The notes below the pieces were generated by a model, which was given only the letters and a program-made list of their open reading frames with translations, was not told the origin of the DNA and did not search any database. The position numbers and the translations under genes are program-made. From Eutrigla gurnardus (taxonomy: Eukaryota > Chordata > Actinopteri > Perciformes > Triglidae), in contig OY741276.1 in NCBI GenBank assembly GCA_963514095.1, positions 17,501,459 to 17,565,458 on the forward strand: a stretch of DNA of 64,000 bases, given 5' to 3'. Below, one piece after another: positions 27,720-40,000 of the stretch. The number at the start of each line of letters is the position of its first letter. Position 1 is the stretch's first letter.

Positions 27720-27990
27720 ACTAATGCTAACTGCTAGTACTGAACCATAGCTAGTAGCTAAATAGAAGTTACTGGTACTTAAATAATGCTAACTGCTATC
27801 ACTGGAGCTATGGCTAGTAGCATTAGTCATGCTTGATACTAATGCTAACTGCTACTAATGAAATCATAGCTAGTGGCTAAATAGAAGTTACTTAACTAAT
27901 GCTAACTGCTACTAATGAAATCATAGCTAGTAACTAATGCTAACTGCTATCACTGGAGCTATAGTAGCAATAGCAATAGTCATACTAGTT
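27720..27990. repeat. decayed minisatellite, unit about 55-63 bp
   Basis: Five units, each starting TAATGCTAACTGCT, begin near 27720, 27783, 27839, 27896 and 27933. Two unit types alternate: one continues with GAAATCATAGCTAGT and an AAATAGAAGTTACT stretch, the other with ATCACTGGAGCTAT. Similar words extend to about 27990. This is a higher-order-like alternation in a decayed tandem array. Confidence 0.8.
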
Positions 27991-29419
27991 TTTCATAATC
28001 ATCATTCCAACCATAACTAATTTAGCTTAAATGAAAATGCTTTTCTCATCAAGACAGTGAAGCTATCATCAGATATTCCAGTTACCTAGTTTAATCAGGA
28101 TCAGTAAAACTCAAACTTAATCTCACTTATAAGGTGTAAAATGATTTGTTCTTTGTCATAAATAGTTCACAGATGCACTATAAATGTACTGAATGTGTTA
28201 AAAAAAACTGTCACTAATACCGTAGCCTCTTCAAGCATCCTGAGTGTTGGAGACAGATTCAGCTTGCTTTGTGGCCTTTGCTTGTTATATATTTATTTAC
28301 AATATTTATCCTTAGGTACAGTTTGTGCTGCCGTTTCTATGCATCACTGTGACAGGCTTCGCCCACTGCCTTGACCAAACAAATGAAGCAAGAAGTTAAC
28401 CTATATTTCTGGTTACAAGCCTTTTTTAAAAAAGCATTGGAAATGTTCCACGTATTTGTCCAGTCATTCCCTCGTAAAGCAAAGACGCGTTCACATATCA
28501 GTCCCCCACCAGGCCAACTGTTTTTTCTGTCACGACAGTAGAAGTGCATGGCACCGTGGTGAACTTGTGCACTAGAAATCCTGTAAATGCTAGCGATATG
28601 TAAAAGAGAAGCCATAGAGAATCTAATATAGCCATATATAGCAAGAAAATATCTGTATTTTGAATTTAGCAAATCATATTCTGTGATACTGAAGCTCTAA
28701 TGATGTCAGTGCAATAAAAGAAGAGGGAGAGGAGAAGCAGCATTGACGAAAGGTATATTTTGTTCAAGTGCACCCAAGAAATACCCAATATTTCCTTTCA
28801 GCTCGGCGCTTGATATTTTCAACTCACAGCTGAGTTTAAAAATATCTCAGGAGAGAGCTGGATAGGAGACTCCCACTTTTTGAGTTAGTAAACCATATGT
28901 ACAGTAATTTTATCAAACTATAAATTGATCTAGTCCCAGTATTTAGTGTTTGCAGCAGCATTTCCCCCCCAGAGAAATATTGTGTAGAAGAAATCTGTGA
29001 CATTTACTTTGGACTCTGAGCCTCCAAAGTACAAGGCAAATTCACATCAACCCGCGGCGGTTTGGAGGGTTCTATTTCATTCTAACTGCCAAAGACGCTG
29101 GAAATGCAGGTTAGATTACGTTCTGTCCCAGGCAGTCATCCAAAAGTAGAACAACCATAACTGCATATATTTCTTGTTTGTGGTTGGAATTTGAGAGAGA
29201 TTTGAGATTGTGCGACAGATGGGATATAGATAGTAGCTAGCTTTAGGCCTCCAGTGTAAACAACTACACGGATTCAAATTCTGCGATAATACTTGGTGGC
29301 GTAAACATTTAAACAATTAATCTTTAAGGCTCAAAACTTCTGTCTGAGTGCTCTCTTTTGAATATGTGAAGGAGGCATTTTTCCAACAAGGTGTTTAGTT
29401 GCAAGGAAGACTGTCCTTG

Positions 29420-29520
29420 AAACCGAAAGGTTAAAAAAGGGCCAGTAATTCCTGCTGAAGTGTCCTTGAGTAAGACACTGGACCCCCCACCTGGTGAAGG
29501 CTAAATTAATAAAATGTAAC
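29420..29520 (+). repeat. SINE-like fragment
   Basis: It contains GAAGTGTCCTTGAGTAAGACACTGGACCCC. The phrase 'GTGTCCTTG.G.AAGACACTG.ACCCC' is common in teleost tRNA-derived SINEs. The tRNA-like promoter half is not clear, so this is a recollection of a pattern rather than a firm call. Confidence 0.35.
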
Positions 29521-30378
29521 AGGACAACGAGCCGGGTTCATTTAGCTGCTGTAGCACTTTAAGTTTCTGCTGCTGAATATTACATGTTACTTATGTGTCA
29601 GTATTGTATTATGTATGTATGTTTGTATGTTTGTATGTGAAACATCCTGATGAGGAATGTCCGTCTGTACAGATGTAATCTATAACAACATGCATATCAT
29701 CAGTGTTTTAATGTACTCTTGTTGTCAATAAATACAAACAGAACAAAGCCAGTAAAAACAGTTGGTGAAACATTTGGTGTTAAGATTATCTCAGAGTTAA
29801 ATTAATAATAGTCATTTTGATAGTAAAAAAACAATTAAATACATCATTAAACCAAAGGCACCAGAAACAAAGGCAATTAGTGTTACAAAGCGGAGGTCAC
29901 ATTGACAGAAAAGGAAGTGGTGAGCAGACCTGAGAAACATTTTTCTTTCCACAAAATTGCCTTAAATGCAATTCCGTGATTGTGAACTTGTGAATGTTGA
30001 TATTTAAAAAAAAAAATCTATAAATTAATATTTTTTCTTCTGACCAATTCACTGACTATGATAAAGACTCTCAATTCAGGGGCAACCAGAGTGAAGGAAT
30101 GACTAAAAAATAAGGCCGACATTGTGTTTGTAGCAAAAAGATTGCAAAGTATGTTTTGTGATCCATCAGAAATCAGGTAAATCTAAGTTAATTAGTAAAC
30201 TCTAACCGGCTTGAATGCAGGTGATTAGTTTTATGTCGCGTTAGTTTGTAAAGCTCTACCCAAAAGGAAAAATAAAATAACTTAAATCTCCGCTATTGAG
30301 GTTGAAAAATGATTCCCTTTCCCTGAAAGTAGCACCTGACTCTCCGGTGAGGACGGCGGCGCGGGGTCTTCATGGAGG

Positions 30379-33300
30379 TCAAACAGAGTTCGAGGCGTTT
30401 CTCTCGTACATTTGCTCCCACACCACCGTCCTGCAGATGCAGAAGAAATCCCACAGGTTGCAGAAGATGCCGCGGTCAAACGGGTTCTCCTCGCCACTGC
30501 AGTTCTTCAGGTACGAGATCCGGTGCCGCGACATGAACTCCCAGGTGGTGCAGTTGATGGAGACCAGGTAGAGGTGGCAGCCCAGCAGCAGCACCACCAC
30601 CATGGAGAAGACACCAACCACGGCCAGCGCCGCCAACAGGAAGCCGTTCACTCTGAACCACAGCTCCCAGGTGGCGCTGGATGAGATGCCAGACCTGGAA
30701 GACAAATATTACTATTATTATTAATATAGGGGGTTGTCTGCCCTGAAAAATGCCTGGCAGGCTGAGTGTCTTGCAAATATAATCCCTCAAAAAAAAAGCA
30801 CTTGCAACCTTTCTTCACCCGTTACATCAAGTTCACCAGCTCGGACCAACCAAAGACTGTCATATTCCTAGTTTAATTTGAATATGTTTTTTTTCTTCTA
30901 AATAAGTTAAATAATAGAGTAACAATGCAAAGAATAGAGGAAAAGCTGAGACAATTAGAATGACTTTGTGAAGCAGAAATAAGCATTTCTTTTGTCTTAA
31001 TCATCTTATGACTCATTGCAGAGTCATAATCACAGGACCATGACTGTAACTCCTTATATGTTCACATTAGTAGCCTTCTTCCTTGTCCCAGCTGCACCTC
31101 CTCTGTGCTCGCCTCTCTTCACTGGCTTCCTGATAGCATTTTTTTTTTTTTTAAATGCACACCGTATTACATCAGGAAGCTTTTCAACCCTCAAATCTTC
31201 TTCACGTCTTTGAGGCTTTCTGACAAAAACCTGTTTCCATTTCTGTATTCTAGACTGAAAAAAGCACAGATGACGCCTTTCCTGTTGCAGCCTCTAAACG
31301 GTGGATCTGTGCTGCGACCTGCATCTCTGTTTATATACACACATTCATTTAAAGGCAGAACAAGTAGAATTTGCTAAATAAGAATATGCAGATTCAGACA
31401 CCACCAGACTTCTAGTGGGACATAACCGATGACTCAGTGGGACTCTTTTTTTGAGACACCTACAGAAAATCCTACTACTTGTGCCTTTAACTAGTCTATA
31501 TTTGACCTATTCCGTTAAGTTTGATTGTTCACTGATTAATCCAACCAGTGAGTTGATTATTAAATCTACAATCTACCACATGCTTCACAGCACTTCAACT
31601 CCTTCAACTATAAAAACCTGCTGGACAGATTTCCAAAATGAGGAGGACTTGGACTTTGAAATCGTACTTGAGCAACACATTAAAACAACTGTTTACTAAA
31701 TGCAAACAGAATCAATCTATCTATTGATATTCTCAAACTCTCGAAACCTAATGTTGTAGAGATAAAGCCACAGAACGGAGTTCACTGTCACCATGTGATC
31801 ATTTCCACTTAGACATAATTAGAAGGAAAACTGATGCTGCACATAGTCCACCAGATAAGGACATTTATCTCAGAGCGACAGACGACGGGCGGCGGCGCTC
31901 AGGAGACGTACAGAGCGATGTGAAGCGCCCACAGCAAAGCAAGCAGCTGCACCAGCAAGTAGACGATGAACCAGCGGTGGTTCCTCTCTCCCACGCAGTT
32001 CTCGATCCAGGGGCAGTGGTGGTCGAAGCGACGGACGCAGCGTTTACACGTCTGACAGTGCTTCGCTCTCATTGGCTGCTGCTTGAAAGAGAGAAAGAGA
32101 TGGAGAGAGAGGCGCTATTTTAAAAGTTCAATCACTCTCCAGAATTAATTAGCAGATAAAATAGATACAAGCATTTTTGTCAGAAACTGGATTGTTTTTC
32201 CTCCTTTACAGCCTGAATCATCACGCAACAGGCTGACAAATGTTCCACCATGTTGAATATGTTGTCCATTGCCTTATTTCTGCACTAATAAACAAATAAA
32301 ACCCCAATATAAATACAAACATCAAGAGAACAGGGGGCTATTGCCATCCAGTGATGTAGGCCTACTGTCATTATTTAAACACTGTGACCATTATTTTACA
32401 TGAATTCAGCCTTTATTCATATATTTGATAAATTCTACATGTGATAGTCATCGTCACAGTTATAATATATAAATATAAGCTGTTCATATTGTTCAGCAAA
32501 GGGTTCCACCGTGATTCAGCTTAAGACCGGTGGGTCCACAGATTGTGAGCCTCCCTCGCTCCCTCTCTTTGACTCTGGTTGTAATGTATTGATAAAGCAC
32601 TGGGAGCACTATTGTAAAGTGCCTGTTCGCCATGTATGTTCCTCCTCAGCCACCGTACCTCTCAAAGTTGTTGTTTCATAGTATCTGAGTGCCAGATTAA
32701 AGTGGTCCATCAAAAGCTCTTACTCAGTTTGTGAGTACGCCGTGTGAGTGCACTTCACAGGATTATTCGCAGCAGGCTTCACTTAGTCGCAGCTGCTTAT
32801 CCTGGTTTGGCCTTTGTGCAAGCCAGACATTGGGATACGCTGAACCCAGCGTTGTCATTTATCCTGGAGATCTGGATTCTGCCCTCAGGACGCACGTGTG
32901 AAAATACGTGTTTGAGTGGGACACAAATTAAACTGAATATAAAGAGTGTACAAACATGTGACTATGCAGACGTGTTCATGATAAACGTGTGAGAGCCGTG
33001 TCCCGTTACCTGCAGCAGGCAGTATCCACAGCGCCGCAGCCGGGGGGTCGAAGACTGAGGGATCATTGACTCCAGCTCGTCATTCGAACCCTGAATGAAA
33101 CGGATTGATGTAGGTCACACGTGAACACACACCTACGCACACTGTGACCTTCACTTAAAAGACAATAACTTGTGTTACTGCACGTATTAGTATTTTACGA
33201 ATAAGCACATGTACTTTTTTCTTAACACGTAAGTTTGTATATTAACTCCTTCCCTCCAGGCAGCTGCGTACTCCGAAAATCAACTTCTGCAGACGTTAAA

Positions 33301-34180
33301 ACACATTTCTCAAAGTTGCATTCTTATTGCATCCTCATGTTGTTGAAACCGTAACTTGATTTAATAAACTGATGGATGTTGATCTCACCTTGATGCTGTC
33401 AGAGAGAACGAAGCCAGGATCCATTAGAGAAACAGCAAAGTATAAGAGCACCGACAGCACAACCACAAGGAAGAACAGGACCGGCAGCAGGAGCTCTCCC
33501 CGCTCCTCACACCTCCGCAAATCTGCAAACACACACAAGTCAAACTGAAATATATACTGAGGCAATCATCTTTGGGACTATTGGTGGTTCCATGCAATAG
33601 TAGATCTAACCTACAGCTGGATAATATGGCCTAGAAGGTTGGACAGTTGTTTTAACTGTAGATAGATAGACTTTCACACCAGGAAAATTCAACATTAAAA
33701 CTGTATCATAACAGCATTACAATAACACCAGGACGATGAGCTTATATATAATGACATTTTACTACATTGGTTGTGAACAAAAAGTTGTATAAGATATTAT
33801 AAGACAGACTTTATTGATTGAAAAAGAATTACCAAACTAATGTCTCCAGCTTCACAAATGATAGGATGTGCTGCTTTTCTTTGTAATTATAACGAAAACA
33901 CCATAGTTGTTATTTTAATGCGATTACAACATTTTAAAAAACAAACAACCTTGAACTGGACAGGCGCCCTGGATCAAGCCAATCTCTACCTTTTAAATTA
34001 TATTATACTATTATCCTGACGTGGCCAACAAATACACGTGTAAGGTTCTGTTTACAGGGGCTTCATAGTCTGAATGAACTTACCGGTGTTGTGCAGGAAC
34101 AGTACCAGGGTTATGACCCAGGTGAGAAGGGTGTGTGTGGCTCGAACCAGGACCCCGGTCCGAAACATGTTCTGCACCAT
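30379..34180 (-). CDS. zdhhc12: zdhhc12, DHHC palmitoyltransferase 12, complete
   Basis: This is an integral-membrane protein S-acyltransferase, Golgi/ER-located in its family. Five exons, 34084-34180, 33389-33522, 33010-33090, 31912-32081 and 30379-30694, join in phase to about 265 residues. Order: two transmembrane helices (LLTWVITLVLFL and LLLPVLFFLVVVLSVLLYFA), then MDPGFV. The DHHC cysteine-rich domain follows (RRCGYCLLQQQPMRAKHCQT, then CKRC), containing FDHHCPWIENCVGERNHRWF with the catalytic Cys at about residue 127. Two more helices come next (FIVYLLVQLLALLWALHIAL and LLAALAVVGVFSMVVVLLLG), then TTWEFMSRHRISYL, the TTxE motif of DHHC enzymes. The tail contains NPFDRGIFCNLWDFF. The donor after exon 31912-32081 is GTACGT, which alone restores the frame into the last exon. 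A GAAA tract starts about 270 bases upstream of the ATG. Synteny next to pkn3 matches human ZDHHC12. Confidence 0.94.
31090..31270 (+). repeat. possible LINE (L2/CR1-like) reverse-transcriptase 3' relic
   Basis: In the zdhhc12 intron a plus-strand frame reads SVLASLHWLPDS followed by FKCTPYYIRKLF. This resembles the 'L.SLHWLPV..RI.FK.LLLTYK' block at the end of fish L2/CR1-type ORFs. It is short and broken by a poly-T run, so the call is weak. Confidence 0.35.
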
Positions 34181-34448
34181 CTTTCATTCACACCCTGGCT
34201 AACTAGCTAGCCTCGTTAGCATCAACATAACGTTCGCTATTTCACAAAAATAAAACAAACACGCGTACAATCAAATACATGTTAACTGTATGACGGTTTA
34301 TAAAGTTATCGCGTAGCTAATCACAGTGATAAATGTGTACTTTATGTAAAATTCTCTCTGGTTCTATAGTATACATCCTGTAGTCGCCTCTTCTTTGTTT
34401 TGCTACGGGAAGCTGCGTAGGACAAAATAGACGTGTTGAACCCTCCGC

Positions 34449-34483
34449 GAAAGAAAGAAAGAAAGAGGAGAAAGAAAGAAAGG

Positions 34484-34526
<43 letters not shown>
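34449..34526. repeat. (GAAA)n polypurine microsatellite upstream of zdhhc12
   Basis: About 78 bases of GAAA repeats, with two GGAG interruptions, form an all-purine strand. It lies about 270 bases 5' of the zdhhc12 start codon. Confidence 0.97.
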
Positions 34527-34527
<1 letters not shown>

Positions 34528-34596
34528 CAATTAAATACAAATTCACAGAAATAAATTAATACCATGTATTTATTTATTTGACAAATTACAACGACC

Positions 34597-35110
34597 TCAC
34601 AATGTCACACCACCATGAAAACAAAAACGGAATGGTTGCTGTGGCACCAAAAAGTCAAACTTCCATACACTCCGACTTGGCCTTTCCCGTGTTCTTTGTC
34701 CTTTCTTGCCTTTTCGTCAGCTGACATTCACAGAATGAAACCCCACGAACCCAGAGGGGCCTCGAAGGTCCCTGGGATTCCCGAGCATGAGCCCAGGGAG
34801 AGAGGGGGGGTCCGACAATATAGAAAACCTAGTTTTAAACTATTGGTTGACAAAACAAACTGTTCTGAGAGAGATATTATGATTGTGCTTATTTCCCCCA
34901 TTTGTTGTGATGTTTGTCTAAAGCAAACAATCATTTGACACATGGTCGCCTTGACTAGAACGACATGTTCTTCTTGTTTATTAGAATGTCTTTAAATAAA
35001 ATTAGGTCAATATCAGCCAACAATTACAGAATGGTGTCATGCTCCTCAGGTAGGAACGTCCCTCCCTCCCTCGCCACACAAACAAACAGGTGTGGTCAAT
35101 ATTAAATACA
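34597..35110 (-). pseudogene. decayed duplicate of the slc25a25 3' end (3' UTR plus last intron, coding exon deleted)
   Basis: 34597-34810 aligns with 36613-36980, the slc25a25 3' UTR. Shared words include CTCACAATGTCACAC, CAGCTGACATTCACAGAATG, CAGAGGGGCC and GAAGGTCCCTGGGATTC. 34880-35105 aligns with 37310-37502, the last intron of slc25a25, sharing AATGTCTTTAAATAAAATTAGG, TCAGCCAACA and ACAGGTGTGGT. The order and orientation are the same. Between the two matching parts the real gene has its final coding exon (37039-37223); the copy has only about 70 unrelated bases. It is thus a tandem duplication of the gene's 3' end that lost its exon. It lies between zdhhc12 and slc25a25. Confidence 0.8.
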
Positions 35111-36612
35111 AATTAAGCATCAAAATAAACTTTGAGTACCAAAAGTAGAATGACTCATGCAGAATGACCCATTTCTGAATTAATAAATTATTGGGTTATA
35201 ATTAGTGATGCAATGTGTTCATCACTAATGCTTGTAAAGGTGGTGCTCGTTTGAATATACGCTGCTGGGTGTCTTGTCTAATATACAACAATACATCCAA
35301 ATACAGTTTTAGATTATATTTTGTAGTATAAACACAAATCTCTAAAGTTTTCAAGTATATGTAGTATACAATATTTATCTCCAAGATGGAGTAAAAGTTT
35401 ACTAAGCGTAAAAGGGATAATACTCAAGTAGAGTACAAGCAACTCAATTTGTACTTAAGTAAATTTACGTTGTTAGTTTTCACCCTGATGTCAACTATTA
35501 CTATACAACATTTTACTACTCAATGTCTGATCACATCCTGTGAAAGTATCCGTTTTCTGTTCGACATCAAGTCTACATGATATAATGTTGGTGTGAAGGT
35601 GAAGCTCCCCGCAACCCTGAATCAGATAATAGATGATGAAAAACACTTATTCCAGCTGTTATCGTCTAACAAATTGAGGTATATTAGATGTTTAAAAATT
35701 TTCTAGTTTCTAATATCCACTTCATTCTGTACACAAAAAAGACATCAGAGACGGACTATAACAAGAACTTTGCATTTATTTGCATCAAAATGGTCCATTA
35801 AAACAAGACTAAAACTCCTTTACAAAAGACTTCAATCTTTTTCTGGATTAATACAAGATTAACTCGTAAGCCCTTCCACAGCATTGATTAAAGTGCATTA
35901 TGTTGCTCGTCTTTTTCAAAGCCCTTGTTTTTAATAAGAGTATAAATGCTGTGAAACGAAAACTTTGTGTGCTCTGTGGATTAAACAATAATCTTCCCTT
36001 AAACCTGAGGTGAACATTAAGACATTTATACCTTTGAAAAGGGAAAACATCTACACACATTAACAGACATAATCTGAAGCCGTTTCCTCCAAGAAAAAAA
36101 ACACGTTATTTTTTTGCTTTAGACATCAGCCACTGTGCCTTAATACGAACTCTGACCTTGTTTTCAACATTTCACCAGACAACGAAATGTAGTGTTTGCA
36201 AGCCACGATAAGGCTGTTGCCTGGCGTTGGTTTCCCACCCTGAATACAATCACTGCATCTTATCAAATCGCACATTTGGCTCTTCAGAACGGAAACATGC
36301 AGCATTGTACCCCCCATCTCTATTAGATAATAAAAATAATAAATACAGGACAGATGGAAATAAATATTCAGAAAAACCCGTCATCCATTCATTCGGGACA
36401 GAGGTGGGGGTGGAGAGAGGGAGGGAGAGAGATCAAACTCACATGTGCAAATTCCTCTCAATTACGAACACAATCATTCCTCCCTAAAGGCAGAACGCCA
36501 AAATACAATTTCTCAAAGAGATCAATAATTCTGTAAGTATTCTAAATTAGTAGTTTTCAGTAGAGTTGTGTAACACAAAATACTGGTAATGCATCTTAAA
36601 ACTGACTGAAGC
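35111..36612. other. non-coding spacer 3' of slc25a25
   Basis: AT-rich sequence with no supported gene, between the decayed duplicate and the main slc25a25 3' UTR. It holds one AGTACTT-family repeat. Some of it may be distal slc25a25 3' UTR: TTTATTTGC near 35776 reads as AATAAA on the minus strand. Nothing else was recognised. Confidence 0.4.
35390..35485. repeat. AGTACTT-family dispersed repeat
   Basis: A copy of the family described at 15851-15916, with ATACTCAAGTAGAGTACAAG on the left and TTGTACTTAAGTAAATTTACG on the right, ending TTTTCACC. It lies between the duplicated segment and slc25a25. Confidence 0.55.
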
Positions 36613-37038
36613 TCACAATGTCACACGACCATGACAAAAATCTGAATGTCTGCTCAGGCACCAAAAACTCAAACTTGGAGCCAGAAGAGCAAAAACATTT
36701 GGTCCTTGAGTTACAAACACACACATCCCTCATGTTTCCTGTTTCAGGTCTCAACACAACTCCTTTAAAAAAAAAAAAATCCAACATAAATAGCAGCAGT
36801 TACAGTCTCAACAACCTGAGCTCACAGAGTCCATATTCTCCACCTTGGCCTTTACAGCGGTCAGTGTCCTCTCGCCTTTCGTCAGCTGACATTCACAGAA
36901 TGAAATCGCCCCATGAATCCCCAGAGGGGCCCCGAAGGTCCCTGGGATTCGCTAACATGAGCCCTGGCAGACAGGGAGTTGGAGGGAGGGGGGTGAGGGA
37001 GGGTCACACGGAAGCTTAGTGAACGACACGGTCGAGTT
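36613..37038 (-). other. slc25a25 3' UTR (parent of the duplicate at 34597)
   Basis: It follows the slc25a25 stop codon on the minus strand and contains the blocks shared with the decayed copy at 34597-34810. About 115 bases here, roughly 36690-36830, have no counterpart in the copy. The block around 36890-36960 is the best conserved between copies. Confidence 0.6.
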
Positions 37039-40000
37039 TCAGCGTGATTTCACCCCGAGCTGTGTCTTCAGGTGCTCGTACACCACGTAGCTAATGCTGA
37101 CGGCGGGGATGACTTTGAGGAAGTTGGGGGCCAGACCCCTGTAGAGCCCGGTCGGGCCCTCGGTCTGTAAGATCTGCCTGAAGAGACCGGACATGGTCAC
37201 CTGCTGGCTGCTATCCATTGCAGCTGTGGAAAAATAATAATAATAATAAGTCAGTGATATCGTTTGTGAGTAAACACACTGTTGTTCAGAGTCACATTGG
37301 GCTGCAGGATTATGTGATTATGCTTTTTAGTCACACACTGACACATATATCACCTTAACTAGGACTAAATGTTCTATGTGTTTATTACAATGTCTTTAAA
37401 TAAAATTAGGCCAGTGTCAGCCAACACAATTATATAGTCCTGTCATTCAAGGAATGTCTGTCGGTCTCTCCCTCGCCTTAGAAACATAAACACAGGTGTG
37501 GTTCTTAAAAGAGCTGCTACTTCCTTAAACGTTTTAACTCCAATTTCAAATGTACCATGGCAAAACAACAAACATCATATTCCTTTCCAGCGAAGACATT
37601 TAAACTATTAAGCCACTAAATATGTACACAACAGTGCAGTATTTCAGGAGTAGAGGCCTCACCTTGCGCTTGCATGCGGGTGCGGACCAGAGCCAGAGGA
37701 TAACTGGCGAGCTGACCGCAGGTGCTGGACACGGTGCCGCAGCCCAGCAGGACTAACACGCCCGGGTCGGTGCTGTTGGTGCCGTACTGCTGCAGGTAGC
37801 TGTTTTTCAGCGTCTGAAGAGGGAAATTACAAGATTAGGAGAATGAAAATAAATCTGGTCATTCAGAGTATTTTATGTAAAGTGTATATTTGCATCAACA
37901 CTTTATCGTTGTGCAAAGTAAAACTGTAAATGTGGCGCTGAAAAGCTCTGCCAATCTTCCTCTGATTAGAAGTTCTGTCACATAAGAAAAAGGTACGTGC
38001 TCCTAACTGACACTATAAAAACCAAAATATGTAAAAATAAGTAAAGCAAGTAAAAAATAAACCCACTGAGGTTTTACAGGCCAACTGTGTGTTTCTTGGT
38101 GCCTGCTGCTCACCTCGTACACTGCCAGGTCGATGCCCGCGTAGGGGATGATGCCCAACATGTTGGGGATGTAGCCTTTATAAAACGCCCCAAGTCCTTC
38201 TCTCCTGAAAATCTGCTTTGCACAGTCTGAGATCCCAGAGTACTGCCCGGTTGTCCTCAGTGCAAGACGGGTTTTCAACACCTGGGAACAGAAAACATCC
38301 GTTTAATTTAACTGTCATGAAAATCCTGCCGCCTTTTGAAGTGAAAACCAAGCTGATAACTCACCTCCATCGGGTAGATTGTGCTCTGGGCGATGACTCC
38401 GGCCAGAGATCCTGCAACAAATCGCTCCATGATGCTCAGAGTTGTCTTTTCGCTGCCGATTAATAGTTTAATCTGGAGAAGCAATTTGAGAGGGAAAACA
38501 CATTAATGCATGAACACCAAGCGTCACAAATTAAACATGCGAGTTACAGACAGTAACTCATCATACCTGCTCATATGCCATGAACTTGAGAGCCGACTCC
38601 GGGGCAATTTTGATGATGTTCACGCCGTTGCCTCGCCACAACGATCTCATACCACCCTCTTTGATCATCTGCATCATCCCAGTCATGATGCACATGTTGT
38701 TGGTCCGGGAGCCATAAACCTGGAGAAGCAAGAAGTCAACAATTAGACACAATCCTTAAACTATTTGGGAGACCTTACTTTAGTTTACTGGCAGGTGACT
38801 TCAGCTGACTTGACTTTCAGGCGTGGGGTCATGTATGTTAAGACTCTCAGCCAAAAACCAGGACAACGATGTCTGTTTCATTAAACGTTGGGAAACCATC
38901 TAAAGCACATCATTCCTCATCGATTGGTGATCAAAGTCGACAAGATCGTTTCAAAGTCTGACTTTCCACATGACAAGTGACGCACATCTGGGCCGTTGAC
39001 ACAGATAGGCCTCACTCCCATCGACGGTGAAGCTTATCTGGTCGAGGGTGTGACGACTGCATATGTGCAGTCATTGGTCGGCAGCGTGTCCTTCCTTTGA
39101 CATTAAATGAGGACTCTGCCCCCCTCCCCCCATTACACACCGTTTGTTAAACATAAACTTGCTTCGGCCCTTAGGTAACTTGGTCTTGAGCAAGGTACCT
39201 TCAGCAGTTACGAAAGGAGGTTAATTGCGGCAGGAAAACCTCATTTACACTGTTCAATTCAATGTTATTTTTAGTGCTTAAATCTCTTGATTTGATGCAA
39301 GAATCAGGTTGGTTTAAGCAGTACTTTACTTCCAGTAAAAGGGCTGGAAAAAGCTGATGATGATTCTCAACTGTAAGATATGAATTTCCACAACTTTCCT
39401 CACACACACTGTCCAGTTCCCACACTGCAGAACTCAAACAATACTTCAGTGCCAGTTTTCCATATAAACCCCCCTCAGGAGGTTTAGCCAGTATTTGGCA
39501 TATTTAGTCGTCTTACCTGCATCATGACTTTGAGTCTGTCCAGTGGAGCAGTGAAGGACCTCGAAACAGCTCCAGCTCCTCCACCTGCGACCAGGTGCCT
39601 CCACCACATGCCAGTCTGCTTCTCCTCCACAGTGAACTCATCAGGCACCATCAAGTTCTCACCCACATCGAATATCTGCCAAAAAGAGAGAAACATACAA
39701 TTATTAATGATTGGAATTAGAGTAGATTTTGAAAAATGCTTCCACGTACCCCCCAATAACTTTAGTGGAAGTTTGTTGTTTTTATTAATTCGTCTTCACC
39801 AACATACGTTGTTATCATTAAGAATTCAGATACTTAAACATCCAGTAAGGCAGTAAAGATTGCAGGTGGAGGTCAATATTTAACAGTTTCCAGTGGATAA
39901 TCAGTGACATACTGTACTGTATTGTCTTCTGAACCATAACGTTAATGAGGCAAAAGGGCAAAGTGCATAAGGATCTAGGTCAGGAGCAGAATGGATCCAT

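Larger units (their letters stand above)
26011..30378. other. gene-free interval between convergent pkn3 and zdhhc12
   Basis: This interval holds both 3' UTRs and no recognisable gene. ATTAAA at 26142-26147 could be a pkn3 polyadenylation signal. It also contains an AGTACTT-family repeat, a GCTAAGCTAAGCT string near 26220, the minisatellite at 27720-27990 and a SINE-like fragment near 29420-29520. The short ORFs here show no domain or codon signature. Confidence 0.6.

Noticed and set aside
30412..30684. Plus-strand His/Gln-rich ORF
   Set aside because: Antisense shadow of the last zdhhc12 exon.
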